A stretch of DNA of 64,000 nucleotides from an uncultured Haemophilus sp. (lineage in GTDB: Bacteria; Pseudomonadota; Gammaproteobacteria; Enterobacterales; Pasteurellaceae). The notes beneath the pieces were generated by a model. The model made no database searches. It saw only the letters and a list, made by a program, of their open reading frames with translations, and had not been told where the DNA came from. A program made the translations under genes and the position numbers. This document shows, piece by piece, positions 29,246 through 37,907 of this stretch. The stretch spans positions 62,001 through 126,000 of the forward strand of contig CAJLFU010000001.1 in the NCBI GenBank assembly GCA_905205995.1. The letters are read 5' to 3'. The first letter of the stretch is position 1. Each line of letters opens with the position of its first letter.

Positions 29246-29961
29246 TATTTTTTCCTTTCTTGTTCGAGTTTATTCACTAAGAAATCTAATACTGCTACGC
29301 CATAATCATCGTTATACAGCGTACTCGCGGTGAGAACATATTTTCCGCCCACAACCACATAAGGGAAAGTAAAAACACCATATTCTTCTGTCAAATAAAT
29401 GGCGTTACTCACATCCTCTTTCACTTCTTTGGAATGGACGATTTTATTAAATTCAGCTTTACTAATCCCTTGTGAGACGACCCATTCACGCATCTTATCT
29501 AATGTGGATAATTCGGTATAGCGTGCCTTTTCAGAAGTTTCAAATAACAGCACATCTGACAGCTCACCCACTTTTAAACGCTGTAATGTATAGAATATTG
29601 TCGCTGAAAATTTAGCTTCGTTTGTAGCAACTGGATGCTCTTCTAATGCCACTTTATTAGGACGAATTTGGCTATAAAGTTGCAAAATATCTTGAGCTGA
29701 AGAACAAACTCGGCAGTCGTAATCAAAGAAAAATTGGATAGGAATTTTACGATCGTTTCTTTTAGCTTGTTCAATCGGTTCTTGATACGAAAAATAATCT
29801 CGACCATCTTCAAATTGTGCCACATTCGCTGGCGGTAAGTGCGGTGAATTTTTGGCAGAAAAATCCTTTGCATTGACTTCACCGAATGCGACATTTGTCA
29901 CACTCAGCAATATCATTGCAAAGGATCCTTTTAATAATTTATTCTGCCAAACTTTTTTCAT
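29245..29961 (-). CDS. Periplasmic DsbA-like thiol oxidoreductase
   Basis: A 238-residue protein with a signal peptide (1-27, cleavage after AFG). The thioredoxin fold is marked by [10 protein letters not shown] (active site C-R-V-C, about 75-84) and a cis-proline loop [12 protein letters not shown] near 197-208. Between them is a helical insertion as in DsbA. The C-R-V-C dipeptide differs from the C-P-H-C of E. coli DsbA, so redox potential and partner may differ. It lies three bases downstream of recJ and overlaps mtnN by one base, so it is translated as part of a recJ-dsb-mtnN unit. It may be a second disulfide donor; dsbC is two genes upstream. Confidence 0.8.
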   Translation of the reverse strand: MKKVWQNKLLKGSFAMILLSVTNVAFGEVNAKDFSAKNSPHLPPANVAQFEDGRDYFSYQEPIEQAKRNDRKIPIQFFFDYDCRVCSSAQDILQLYSQIRPNKVALEEHPVATNEAKFSATIFYTLQRLKVGELSDVLLFETSEKARYTELSTLDKMREWVVSQGISKAEFNKIVHSKEVKEDVSNAIYLTEEYGVFTFPYVVVGGKYVLTASTLYNDDYGVAVLDFLVNKLEQERKK

Positions 29962-29964
29962 AAA

Positions 29965-31689
29965 TTAACCAATTGGTTCAATATAATCGACTAATAATTG
30001 GAGGTTTCGATTTCCACGAAACTCATTAATTTCTAACTTATAAGCAAATTTTGCCTGCTTAATCGACAAATCGGGATAATACCGAGTATCGATATTAAAC
30101 GCAATGGCATCTAATAATGGACCGCCATTTTTAGGCTCTACGAGCATTTTTAAATGATTTTGATTTTGCCCGATAGCACGTTGCTCAAAAATTTTAAATT
30201 CACCATCAAAAACAGGCTCAGGAAAGGCTTGTCCCCAAGGTCCGCCAGATTTTATCACTTCTGCAGTTTCAATACTAAATTCATTTACTTGAAGTTCGCC
30301 ATCCGTCCAAATCACACCTTGTAATTGATCTTCATTTAACCAATCTTGCACCGTTTGATTAAAAATCTTTTGAAAATCAGGGAAAAAGCTTTCTTTAATG
30401 CTTAATCCTGCTGCCATGGCATGACCACCAAATTTTAAAATCATATCAGGATGTTGGGAATGAATACGCTCTAATACATCGCGCATATGCAAGCCTTCAA
30501 TTGAACGCGCAGAACCTTTTAAAATGCCTTCTTGATCTTGTGCAAAAGCAATAACGGGTCGATGGTATTGATCTTTGATTCGAGAAGCCACAATACCTAA
30601 TACACCTTGATGCCAATCTGGCTGGAATAAGGCGATCCCCATCGGTAATTCATCAGAAAGTGCGGTGAGATTTCGGCAAATTTCTAAGGCTTCTAACTTC
30701 ATGCCTTGCTCAATTTCTTTTCGAGCCTGATTTAAACTGTCTAAATCCAAGGCTTGGGCTCTTGCCTCTTGCATGCTTTCTGCAAGTAATAACTCCACAC
30801 CGACAGACATATTATCTAATCGACCCGCTGCATTTAAACGTGGGGCAATCGCAAAGCCCAAATCAGCTGAACAAAGTTTTTCAACTTCTCGATTAGCCAC
30901 TTCAGCGAGAGCAATAATTCCTGGTCGACAACGTTTCGCACGAATTCTCATCAACCCTTGATGGGCTAAAATACGGTTATTTTGATCAAGTGGAACAACG
31001 TCTGCAATCGTGCCGAGCGCGACTAAATCCAGTAACTCAGTAAAATTAGGTTGTGTTTCAGCCGTAAAAATGCCAAACTCGCGAAATTTAGCACGTAAAG
31101 CGAGCATTAAATAAAACGCTACGCCCACACCGGCTAAACATTTTGAGGGAAAATCACATTGTTGCAAATTTGGATTAACAATGGCATCAGCATTCGGCAG
31201 TATTTCTGGTGGCAAGTGATGATCGGTAATCAACACCTTTACGCCTTGATCTTTTAAATACGCCACACCCTCACAAGACGATACCCCGTTATCCACCGTC
31301 ATCAATAACTGCACGCCCTTTTCCATTGCCATTTCAGCAACAGGCACACTCAAACCATACCCTTGCTCAAAACGATTTGGCACTAGATATTCCACATCAG
31401 TAAAGCCAAGCATACGTAAAGCTAACACTGAAAGCGCTGTACTCGTTGCCCCGTCTGCATCAAAATCACCGACAATAACAATCTTTTGTTGCTGTTGATA
31501 AGCATCAACTAATAAGCTCACGGCGTGTTGAATACCGTGTAATTGATTGGGATTCAGCATTGATTGCAAAGTGCGGTCTAATTCTTGGCTATTTTTAATA
31601 TGGCGAGAACGATAGAGACGATCGAGTAATGCATTATCTGAAACAGGATTTCCGGCAGGAATTTCACGACGTTTGATGAGTTTTTTCAC
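29965..31689 (-). CDS. recJ: Single-stranded-DNA-specific exonuclease RecJ
   Basis: 5'-3' exonuclease of recombination and mismatch repair, 574 residues. DHH motifs are complete: VIVGDFDADGATSTAL near 71-86, LLMTVDNGVSS near 135, VLITDHHLPPE near 154-164, ALGTIADVVPL near 230; the DHHA1 motif GGHAMAAGLSI is near 402. It sits after dsbC (103 bases with a terminator between) and before the DsbA-like gene. One uptake signal each near both ends. Confidence 0.96.
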   Translation of the reverse strand: MKKLIKRREIPAGNPVSDNALLDRLYRSRHIKNSQELDRTLQSMLNPNQLHGIQHAVSLLVDAYQQQQKIVIVGDFDADGATSTALSVLALRMLGFTDVEYLVPNRFEQGYGLSVPVAEMAMEKGVQLLMTVDNGVSSCEGVAYLKDQGVKVLITDHHLPPEILPNADAIVNPNLQQCDFPSKCLAGVGVAFYLMLALRAKFREFGIFTAETQPNFTELLDLVALGTIADVVPLDQNNRILAHQGLMRIRAKRCRPGIIALAEVANREVEKLCSADLGFAIAPRLNAAGRLDNMSVGVELLLAESMQEARAQALDLDSLNQARKEIEQGMKLEALEICRNLTALSDELPMGIALFQPDWHQGVLGIVASRIKDQYHRPVIAFAQDQEGILKGSARSIEGLHMRDVLERIHSQHPDMILKFGGHAMAAGLSIKESFFPDFQKIFNQTVQDWLNEDQLQGVIWTDGELQVNEFSIETAEVIKSGGPWGQAFPEPVFDGEFKIFEQRAIGQNQNHLKMLVEPKNGGPLLDAIAFNIDTRYYPDLSIKQAKFAYKLEINEFRGNRNLQLLVDYIEPIG

Positions 31690-31757
31690 GGTGTTTTGTT
31701 ATTTAAAATTATCACCTAAAGGAACATTTGATATGTGCTTTGATGATATGAATATTT

Positions 31758-31782
31758 AAAGGGCGTATACAATACGCCCTCA
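31758..31782 (-). terminator. Terminator of dsbC
   Basis: GGGCGTAT (31761-31768) and ATACGCCC (31772-31779) with a three-base loop, followed on the minus strand by TTTAAATATT. It separates dsbC from recJ. Confidence 0.7.
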
Positions 31783-31792
31783 CTACTAAAAA

Positions 31793-32479
31793 TTATTGTG
31801 CTGATTCCTTCAATGCAGCTAATAAATCTTTGGGTTTCAAATATCCCCCAATCAATTCACCTGTTGAAGTCACAATACTTGGCGTACCTTGCACGCCGAG
31901 TTGTATACCTAAATCATAGTGTCTTTTCACAATATTAGGTGCTTTCAATTCTTTCGGTAAGTTACCTTTTTCAGCTTCGTTCAATGCAAATACAGGATCT
32001 TTCGATGTCCAAATGGCTTCCATTTGGCGAGCAGTTTCATTCATTCCACCACGTGGGAATGCAAGATAACGAACAGTAATACCTAAATCATTATATTCTT
32101 TCAGTTGTTGATGAAGGATATGGCAATAATGACAAGTAATATCCATAAATACAGTCACAACATATTTTTCATTTTTTGCCGGATAAATGATCATTTCGCT
32201 TTTTAATGCATTCACTTTATCGGCTAAAAATTTACCCGCTACATCAACTGGGCCTTTATTTGTTAATTCATACATTTTGCCTTGCAAAACATATTGACCA
32301 TTTTCGCTCACGTATAAAATGCCCTGATCAGTCACGGCTGTTTTAAGGCCTTTTACCGGTGAATCTTTCACTTCAATATTTTTTGCACCTAATGCCTGTA
32401 ACTTCGATTTAATCTCAACATCACTCGCCATAGCAGTAGCTGAAGCAAAGATTAAAAGTGCGGTTAATAATTTCTTCAT
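31793..32479 (-). CDS. dsbC: Thiol:disulfide interchange protein DsbC
   Basis: Periplasmic disulfide isomerase of 228 residues. Signal peptide 1-18 (cleavage after AMA), N-terminal dimerisation domain (about 20-80), then a thioredoxin domain with active site DITCHYCHILH (C-H-Y-C near residue 110) and the cis-proline loop QGTPSIV near 194. Kept reduced by DsbD in known systems. It is divergent from prfB, and the stop is followed by a terminator. Confidence 0.95.
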   Translation of the reverse strand: MKKLLTALLIFASATAMASDVEIKSKLQALGAKNIEVKDSPVKGLKTAVTDQGILYVSENGQYVLQGKMYELTNKGPVDVAGKFLADKVNALKSEMIIYPAKNEKYVVTVFMDITCHYCHILHQQLKEYNDLGITVRYLAFPRGGMNETARQMEAIWTSKDPVFALNEAEKGNLPKELKAPNIVKRHYDLGIQLGVQGTPSIVTSTGELIGGYLKPKDLLAALKESAQ

Positions 32480-32607
32480 TTTTGTTCCTAAATATATCTA
32501 AACAACGAAGATTAGAATTATAAATGGATCGATAATTTGTGCAAGCCAAACTACCCAAAAAACTGAAAATGACTTATACTTCTGCCGCTTATAGAGGTTT
32601 ATTTATT

Positions 32608-33706
32608 ATGTTTGAAATCAATCCAATCAAAAACAAAATCGCCGACCTTTCCGAGCGCACTTCTGTGCTTCGGGGGTATCTTTGACTTCGACGCAAAAGT
32701 CGAGCGTTTAGAAGAAGTTAATGCCGAATTAGAACAACCCGATGTGTGGAACGAACCTGAAAAAGCCCAAGCACTTGGGAAAGAGCGCGTTTCACTTGAA
32801 CAAGTGGTTAATACCATCAAGAATTTAGAACAAGGTCTAGAGGATGTTGAAGGACTGCTTGAATTAGCCGTTGAAGCGGAAGATGAAGAGACCTTCAATG
32901 AGGCTGTGGCTGAATTAGATGAGCTTGAACAACAACTCGCAAAATTAGAATTCCGCCGCATGTTTAGCGGTGAACACGATGCATGTGATTGTTATGTCGA
33001 TTTACAAGCGGGATCTGGTGGTACAGAAGCACAAGACTGGACGGAAATGTTACTTCGCATGTACCTTCGCTGGGCAGAAAGCAAAGGCTTTAAAACAGAA
33101 TTAATGGAAGTCTCTGATGGAGATGTCGCAGGTTTAAAATCAGCGACGATTCGTGTCAGTGGTGAATATGCTTTCGGTTGGTTACGTACAGAAACCGGTA
33201 TCCATCGTTTAGTGCGCAAAAGTCCATTTGACTCTAATAACCGTCGCCATACATCATTTGCAGCAGTTTTTGTTTATCCTGAAATTGATGATGATATTGA
33301 TATTGAAATCAATCCGGCTGATTTACGCATTGATGTTTACCGTGCATCTGGTGCAGGTGGTCAGCACGTCAATAAAACTGAAAGTGCGGTGCGTATTACT
33401 CACATGCCAAGTGGGATTGTCGTGCAATGTCAAAACGATCGTTCTCAACACAAAAATAAAGATCAAGCCATGAAGCAGTTAAAAGCGAAATTGTATGAGC
33501 TTGAGTTACAAAAGAAAAATGCGGACAAACAAGCGATGGAAGATAATAAATCTGATATTGGTTGGGGCAGCCAAATTCGTTCTTATGTGTTAGATGATGC
33601 GCGTATTAAGGATCTCCGCACAGGCGTTGAAAATCGTAATACACAAGCCGTATTGGATGGCGATCTTGACCGCTTTATTGAAGCGAGCTTAAAAGCGGGA
33701 CTTTAA
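32608..33706 (+). CDS. prfB: Peptide chain release factor 2, with programmed +1 frameshift
   Basis: RF2 reads UGA and UAA stop codons. Translation starts at the ATG at 32608 and meets an in-frame TGA at codon 26 (32683-32685). A +1 shift there gives a product of 365 residues, exactly the E. coli length. An open frame starting at 32612 in the shifted frame looks like a complete gene but its first 24 residues are not protein sequence. Visible in the body are the SPF tripeptide of stop-codon recognition ([12 protein letters not shown]) and GGQ in [13 protein letters not shown], with Ala before SGAGGQ where E. coli K-12 has Thr. RF2 level autoregulates through the shift. Confidence 0.97.
32671..32686 (+). 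promoter_or_regulatory. prfB recoding site
   Basis: CGGGGGTATCTTTGAC: an internal Shine-Dalgarno-like GGGGG three bases before the slippery CTT, then TGA and C. This is the bacterial prfB arrangement in full. Low RF2 slows reading of TGA and lets the ribosome slip +1. Confidence 0.95.
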
Positions 33707-33724
33707 TCATCTCTTTTATACAAA

Positions 33725-33755
33725 AAAAGTGCGGTCAATTTTAACCGCACTTTTT
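33725..33755. terminator. Inverted uptake-signal terminator, prfB/ycjF
   Basis: AAGTGCGGT at 33727-33735 and ACCGCACTT at 33744-33752 with A and T runs, between convergent genes. Confidence 0.85.
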
Positions 33756-33757
33756 TA

Positions 33758-34825
33758 TTACACTTCTTCTTTTTCTTTCACTTTATTCTTGCCTAACACC
33801 ACATCTTTCATCACCGTCAGCAATTCTTTTTGCACATGAGAAAGTTTTGGTTTTTCCGACTTTTCAAATGCCAGTGGACGACAAAACTCCATAGCCTTAA
33901 TGCCCAATCGAGCGGTCAATAATCCCACGCCAAGCCCCTGCGCTGCTCGTGCTGAAAGTTTCGCAGTAATATCTTGTGAAAGCCAATCCATGCCTAAATC
34001 TTGCACGATTTCAGTTGCACCAGCAAAAGCAAGATTCACTAACACCATTCTGAGTAAACGAAGGCGGGTAAAATACCCAAGCTCAATCCCATAAATCACT
34101 GCAATTTTATTGATTAAACGAATATTTCGCCACGCAATAAAAAACATATCAATAATGGCTAAAGGACTGATTGCCACAATCACCGCTGATTCTGCTGCCA
34201 TTTTAGTAATCAGTTTTTTCGCTTTTTGATCAAAAGACTGTAACACCGTTTGACTAAATAAATGGGTAACTTCGCGAGCTGAATAACTTTCATTCAACTG
34301 TTTTTCCCATTGGACAATTGCGGGATGTTGCGAATCCAATTTTAAGGTATCTGCAATCGATAAACACAAGGCTCTTCCTTTCTCACTATCCTGTTCAGAA
34401 AAAACGTGATGGTTTTTAACCGCACTTTCACCTATTAATCGCTGACTTTGTTCTTGTAAATTTAAGCGTTTTTTAAGTTTCACCAAACGTCGCCATTCTG
34501 CGATGATTTCAGATAAACCAAACAACACAACGACAAAACTCACCAAGGCAAAAGCAAGATAAATCCATTGTTGATTTTGATAACTATCCCAAATCCATTG
34601 AACAGATTGCGCAACCGTCGCCCCTAAAAATAAAAGTGCGGTCAATTTCAAAGCCGTTTTCCAACCACTCGGTTTAGGCTTCACAATTTGCTCAAATTGC
34701 TCGTCCAACAACTCCCCTTCTAAAGGTTCGTTATCGATGGTTGTTTCAACATTATAAAACTCCTGCTTAGGCAGAATTTCTTCCTCTTCGGGTTGGTGAG
34801 ATTGTGTGAAAATTTGTTTTGTCAT
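33758..34825 (-). CDS. ycjF: UPF0283 membrane protein (YcjF family)
   Basis: A 355-residue protein with a hydrophilic N-terminus (about 1-65), two membrane helices (about 70-90 and 97-118), a soluble stretch, and a third hydrophobic region (about 215-300). This is the TIGR01620/UPF0283 layout; the end contains SARAAQGLGVGLLTARLGIKAMEFCRP. The start MTKQIFTQ at 34825 is chosen over a 27-residue longer frame because the extension is poor and lacks a ribosome site. Function unknown; in E. coli it is next to ycjX and induced in envelope/phage-shock stress. Here ycjX is 3 kb away, same strand. Confidence 0.85.
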   Translation of the reverse strand: MTKQIFTQSHQPEEEEILPKQEFYNVETTIDNEPLEGELLDEQFEQIVKPKPSGWKTALKLTALLFLGATVAQSVQWIWDSYQNQQWIYLAFALVSFVVVLFGLSEIIAEWRRLVKLKKRLNLQEQSQRLIGESAVKNHHVFSEQDSEKGRALCLSIADTLKLDSQHPAIVQWEKQLNESYSAREVTHLFSQTVLQSFDQKAKKLITKMAAESAVIVAISPLAIIDMFFIAWRNIRLINKIAVIYGIELGYFTRLRLLRMVLVNLAFAGATEIVQDLGMDWLSQDITAKLSARAAQGLGVGLLTARLGIKAMEFCRPLAFEKSEKPKLSHVQKELLTVMKDVVLGKNKVKEKEEV

Positions 34826-35006
34826 TATTCTTTCCAATAAAAATAGAGACGGTATTTTACTTCGAATTTCTTTAGCAAATCTTAAATGGCTGAAATAAAA
34901 AAGCAATATTGACTAAAAAATAAAATGAGCTACTATAGCCATTGTCCACAATTAGTTTATCTAATGTGTTAAGTTTTAACTGTTAACTAACTAGAAGGAT
35001 CTTTTC

Positions 35007-36113
35007 ATGAAGAAACTTATCGCCACTGCGGTGCTCTCCGCGTGTTCAATGGCTTATGCCAATACCGACATTCCAAACTACAATACCGATTCTCATCTGT
35101 ATGAATTCACTCAAACTTATGACTTAGTTGCGCCAAAAGGTTCGCAAGGACAAGCGAATCTGTGGGTGCCTTTACCGTTTAATGGCGAGTATCAACAGGT
35201 AAAATCTATCCATTTTGAAGGTAACTATTTGGATGCCTATGTGACAGAAAACAACAAATATGGTGCGAAAACCCTCTTTGCAACTTGGGATAAAGATGCA
35301 CAAAAACGCGATTTAAAAATCACAATGGTGATTGAAACCAAAGATCGCGAACCAATGGTTAAAGGTTTGTTGACGAATTACAAGCCACCAAAAGACGTTC
35401 ACTATTCTGTTGATGTACAAGAATATTTAAAACCGACTCAACATATTAAAACAGATGGTATTGTGAAACAGTTCGCCGATAAAATTGTAGGCACAGAAAC
35501 CAATCCATTGAAAAAAGCTGAGTTGATTCACCAATGGATCGTCAACAATATGGAACGTGATAATTCTGTTTTAGGCTGTGGTGATGGTGATGTAGAAAAA
35601 ATCCTAACCACTGGTGTGCTAAAAGGCAAATGTACCGATATTAACTCTGTTTTCGTTGCACTTGCTCGTGCCAGCGGTATTCCTGCTCGTGAAATTTTCG
35701 GTATTCGTTTAGGTGCGGCGGATAAAATGGGCAAATATTCCAAAGGTGCTTTCGGTAGTGCGGATGAACATGGCGTAGCAAACGTGAGTGGTGGTCAGCA
35801 TTGTCGTGCTGAGTTCTATCTTGCTGGATTCGGCTGGGTGCCTGTTGATTCTGCAGACGTGGCAAAAATGCGTTTAGCAGAGAAAAAATCTATTGAAGAT
35901 AGCGATACGCAAGCTGTAGCTAAATATTTATTTGGTAACTGGGAAGCAAACTGGGTTGGCTTTAACCATGCTCGCGACTTTGATTTATATCCGCAACCAG
36001 AACTTGCTCCACTCAATAACTTTGGCTATCCGTACGCCGAAATCGGTGGTGACCCGTTAAATTCATTTGATCCAAAAGAATTTAAATATGACTACGTCTC
36101 TAAAAAGCTCTAA
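35007..36113 (+). CDS. Periplasmic transglutaminase-like protein
   Basis: The 368 residues start with a signal peptide (1-18, cleavage after AYA). A beta-rich N-terminal part (about 20-150) precedes a transglutaminase-like core with the catalytic triad visible: Cys in [20 protein letters not shown] near 212, His in [12 protein letters not shown] near 263, and Asp in [10 protein letters not shown] near 280. Such domains act as cysteine proteases, amidases or cross-linkers. It is the first gene of an operon with MerT-like and MerP-like genes; its stop lies 26 bases inside the next gene. A similar trio occurs in H. influenzae (HI1048-HI1050, from memory). Substrate unknown. Confidence 0.8.
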   Translation: MKKLIATAVLSACSMAYANTDIPNYNTDSHLYEFTQTYDLVAPKGSQGQANLWVPLPFNGEYQQVKSIHFEGNYLDAYVTENNKYGAKTLFATWDKDAQKRDLKITMVIETKDREPMVKGLLTNYKPPKDVHYSVDVQEYLKPTQHIKTDGIVKQFADKIVGTETNPLKKAELIHQWIVNNMERDNSVLGCGDGDVEKILTTGVLKGKCTDINSVFVALARASGIPAREIFGIRLGAADKMGKYSKGAFGSADEHGVANVSGGQHCRAEFYLAGFGWVPVDSADVAKMRLAEKKSIEDSDTQAVAKYLFGNWEANWVGFNHARDFDLYPQPELAPLNNFGYPYAEIGGDPLNSFDPKEFKYDYVSKKL

Positions 36114-36450
36114 TAAATCTTTTTGGGTTGCGATTGCCACCGCGCTAAGTGCTGCGGTGGCATCAACCTTGTGCTGCATTGCGCCTTTAATCTATTTAGT
36201 TTTTGGCGTGTCATCCACATGGTTGATTGGCTTGGGTGAATATGATTATTTACGCATTCCTATGCTTATCGTTTCATTATGCGCCTTTGCCTACGGCTTT
36301 TGGTTGCTGATGTTTTCCAAAAAAATCATCTGCAGCAAATACATTTCCCGTAAAAAGCTCATTGTTTTGTATTGGATTGTATTTATCGTCATGATGTTTT
36401 TCTTAACTTATCCAACCATTTTACCGTGGATTTTAGAGCTTTCTAATTAG
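36088..36450 (+). CDS. MerT-like metal transport membrane protein
   Basis: The 120 residues form three hydrophobic helices. Helix 1 carries a vicinal cysteine pair in [16 protein letters not shown], the mark of MerT, which takes Hg(II) from MerP across the inner membrane. A second Cys (KIICSKYI) follows helix 2, similar to the MerT cytoplasmic loop. The ATG at 36088 is inside the end of the transglutaminase-like gene (26-base overlap); an earlier TTG at 36067 is less likely. No MerR or MerA is nearby, so mercury detoxification is not implied; another soft metal such as copper is possible. Confidence 0.8.
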   Translation: MTTSLKSSNKSFWVAIATALSAAVASTLCCIAPLIYLVFGVSSTWLIGLGEYDYLRIPMLIVSLCAFAYGFWLLMFSKKIICSKYISRKKLIVLYWIVFIVMMFFLTYPTILPWILELSN

Positions 36451-36459
36451 GAACAAAAA

Positions 36460-36738
36460 ATGAAGAAATTAACGACCGCACTTTTGCTTTCATTATTCAT
36501 CTTCTCTATTGCGCAAGCGGAAGAAACAAAGCAAGTTGTGCTAAAAGTGAATGAAATGAACTGCCAGCTTTGTGCTTATTTAGTGAATAAAGAGCTACGC
36601 AATATTGATGGCGTAATTTCCACTAAAGCCTCGATTAAAGATAGAACGGTGACTGTTGTAGAAGATCCAAAAGTTTCCGATGAACAATTGATTAATGCGA
36701 TTCATAAATTAGAATATACGGCAGAAGTAGTTAAATAA
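36460..36738 (+). CDS. MerP-like periplasmic heavy-metal-associated protein
   Basis: The 92 residues have a signal peptide (1-20, cleavage after AQA) and one HMA domain of ferredoxin-like fold. The metal motif is VNEMNCQLCAYLV (M-x-C-x-x-C near 32-37). The start has AGGAAC upstream and lies 9 bases after the MerT-like stop. Such proteins hand soft metals to a membrane transporter. An uptake signal lies in the signal-peptide codons (36475-36483), encoding TALL. Confidence 0.85.
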   Translation: MKKLTTALLLSLFIFSIAQAEETKQVVLKVNEMNCQLCAYLVNKELRNIDGVISTKASIKDRTVTVVEDPKVSDEQLINAIHKLEYTAEVVK

Positions 36739-36751
36739 AGCGCTAGAAAAA

Positions 36752-36810
36752 TAAAAGTGCGGTCAATTTTGAGAAGTTTTAAAACTCATTAAATTTGACC
36801 GCACTTTATA
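36752..36810 (+). terminator. Long-armed uptake-signal hairpin
   Basis: AAGTGCGGT at 36755-36763 and ACCGCACTT at 36798-36806; the arms extend inward (TCAATTT and AAATTTGA) and enclose about 20 bases. It follows the MerP-like gene. Confidence 0.7.
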
Positions 36811-36858
36811 TCTGGGTATTTAAAATTATATTCAACTCAAATATCAATCTATCCAATA

Positions 36859-37080
36859 TTACCATCGTTTATTCCTAGCTTCAATTATCAAAACTAAAGT
36901 CGCCATTGCTGCGGATCCATTTAGCCAGAAATATGCCATTTTCTTAAAATCAGAAAAAGAATAACTATCAAGTTTTAGAAGTAGTTCAAACAAACTAAAT
37001 GCTAATGTAGAAAATGTAAAACAAATAATAAATATAATTACCCAAAATATAAGGTATTGAAGCAATAGTTTAATTTTCAA
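36859..37080 (-). CDS. Small membrane protein of unknown function
   Basis: A 73-residue frame with two hydrophobic helices (about 5-33 and 48-68), an acidic-aromatic connector and a basic tail (EARNKRW), a sensible topology for an inner-membrane miniprotein. The start is a TTG at 37080 preceded by AGGGGGGA at five bases, an unusually strong ribosome site that could compensate for the weak codon. It is AT-richer than its neighbours and is framed by uptake-signal hairpins on both sides. I do not recognise a family. Confidence 0.5.
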   Translation of the reverse strand: MKIKLLLQYLIFWVIIFIICFTFSTLAFSLFELLLKLDSYSFSDFKKMAYFWLNGSAAMATLVLIIEARNKRW

Positions 37081-37187
37081 TATTCCCCCCTATATGTCCG
37101 CTCATTATCATCAAACACATTACTAATTTAAATATATTTATCAAATAACTACCAATGGTTCGGTATAGTGTTGCCTTAGATTTAAAC

Positions 37188-37220
37188 ACAAAGTGCGGTC
37201 AAAATTGACCGCACTTTTTT
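37188..37220 (-). terminator. Inverted uptake-signal terminator of sodC
   Basis: AAGTGCGGT at 37191-37199 and ACCGCACTT at 37208-37216, with the arms extended by TCAA/TTGA. On the minus strand it follows the sodC stop. Confidence 0.85.
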
Positions 37221-37237
37221 ATCTTTCGATAATCGAC

Positions 37238-37801
37238 TTATTTAATCACGCCACATGCCATACGTGGGCCGCCACCGCCAAGTGGAGCTGGATGATCTGA
37301 GTGGTTATCACCACCAGCGTGAATCATAATAGAGTGACCACGAACTTCATCTAATTTTTTAAGACGAGGCGCTAAAACAGGGTTAGTTGCTGTACCATCA
37401 TGTAATACAGTTAAAGCCGGTAAGTCACCTAAGTGAGCATCATCTTGCCATGGGTAACCGTGTTGTTTTGTACCTTTAGGATCCCAGTGACCGCCAGCCG
37501 CTAAACCTGCTGTTAATTTACCGTCTTTTTCTTTTGGATCACAGCTTGGATTTTCATGAATGTGGAAACCATGTAAACCTTCAGCTAAACCTTGTAGGTT
37601 TGGTGTAAACACTAAACCATAATTTGATTCAGTAATCGTTACAGTCCCTACATCTTTGTTACCATTTGCAGGATCTAATTGTTGTACTTTTACTTCGATT
37701 GAAGGACCTGCTGGTTTTGCCATATGGTCATGTGCATTTGCCACGCCAGCAGCACAAATTCCGCTGATTGCTAATGCTAAGAGAGTTTTCATTTTCATCA
37801 T
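37238..37801 (-). CDS. sodC: Periplasmic Cu/Zn superoxide dismutase
   Basis: The 187-residue protein begins [18 protein letters not shown] sits just upstream. The signal peptide is removed after VANA, exposing a histidine-containing N-terminus. Copper and zinc ligands are intact: [33 protein letters not shown] and the C-terminal RGHSIMIH, plus the disulfide cysteines and RMACGVIK. H. influenzae strains are known to carry an inactive sodC with a changed histidine; nothing of that kind is seen here. The sequence looks like H. parainfluenzae SodC as I remember it. It protects against superoxide from host phagocytes. Confidence 0.95.
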   Translation of the reverse strand: MMKMKTLLALAISGICAAGVANAHDHMAKPAGPSIEVKVQQLDPANGNKDVGTVTITESNYGLVFTPNLQGLAEGLHGFHIHENPSCDPKEKDGKLTAGLAAGGHWDPKGTKQHGYPWQDDAHLGDLPALTVLHDGTATNPVLAPRLKKLDEVRGHSIMIHAGGDNHSDHPAPLGGGGPRMACGVIK

Positions 37802-37907
37802 AAGCTCCTTTACTTTAGAAAGACTCAAGTTAATTCTACCTAAATACCAATAAAAAAATAGTGGTTTATATTAAATATTTGACAATTAAATTGATTTGAT
37901 TTTTCTA

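Noticed and set aside
32612..32683. Start of prfB in the downstream frame
   Set aside because: The real start is the ATG at 32608; the segment is out of frame and joined by the +1 shift at 32683.
35007..36738. Mercury resistance operon
   Set aside because: Only MerT- and MerP-like proteins are present; there is no MerR, MerA or transposon.
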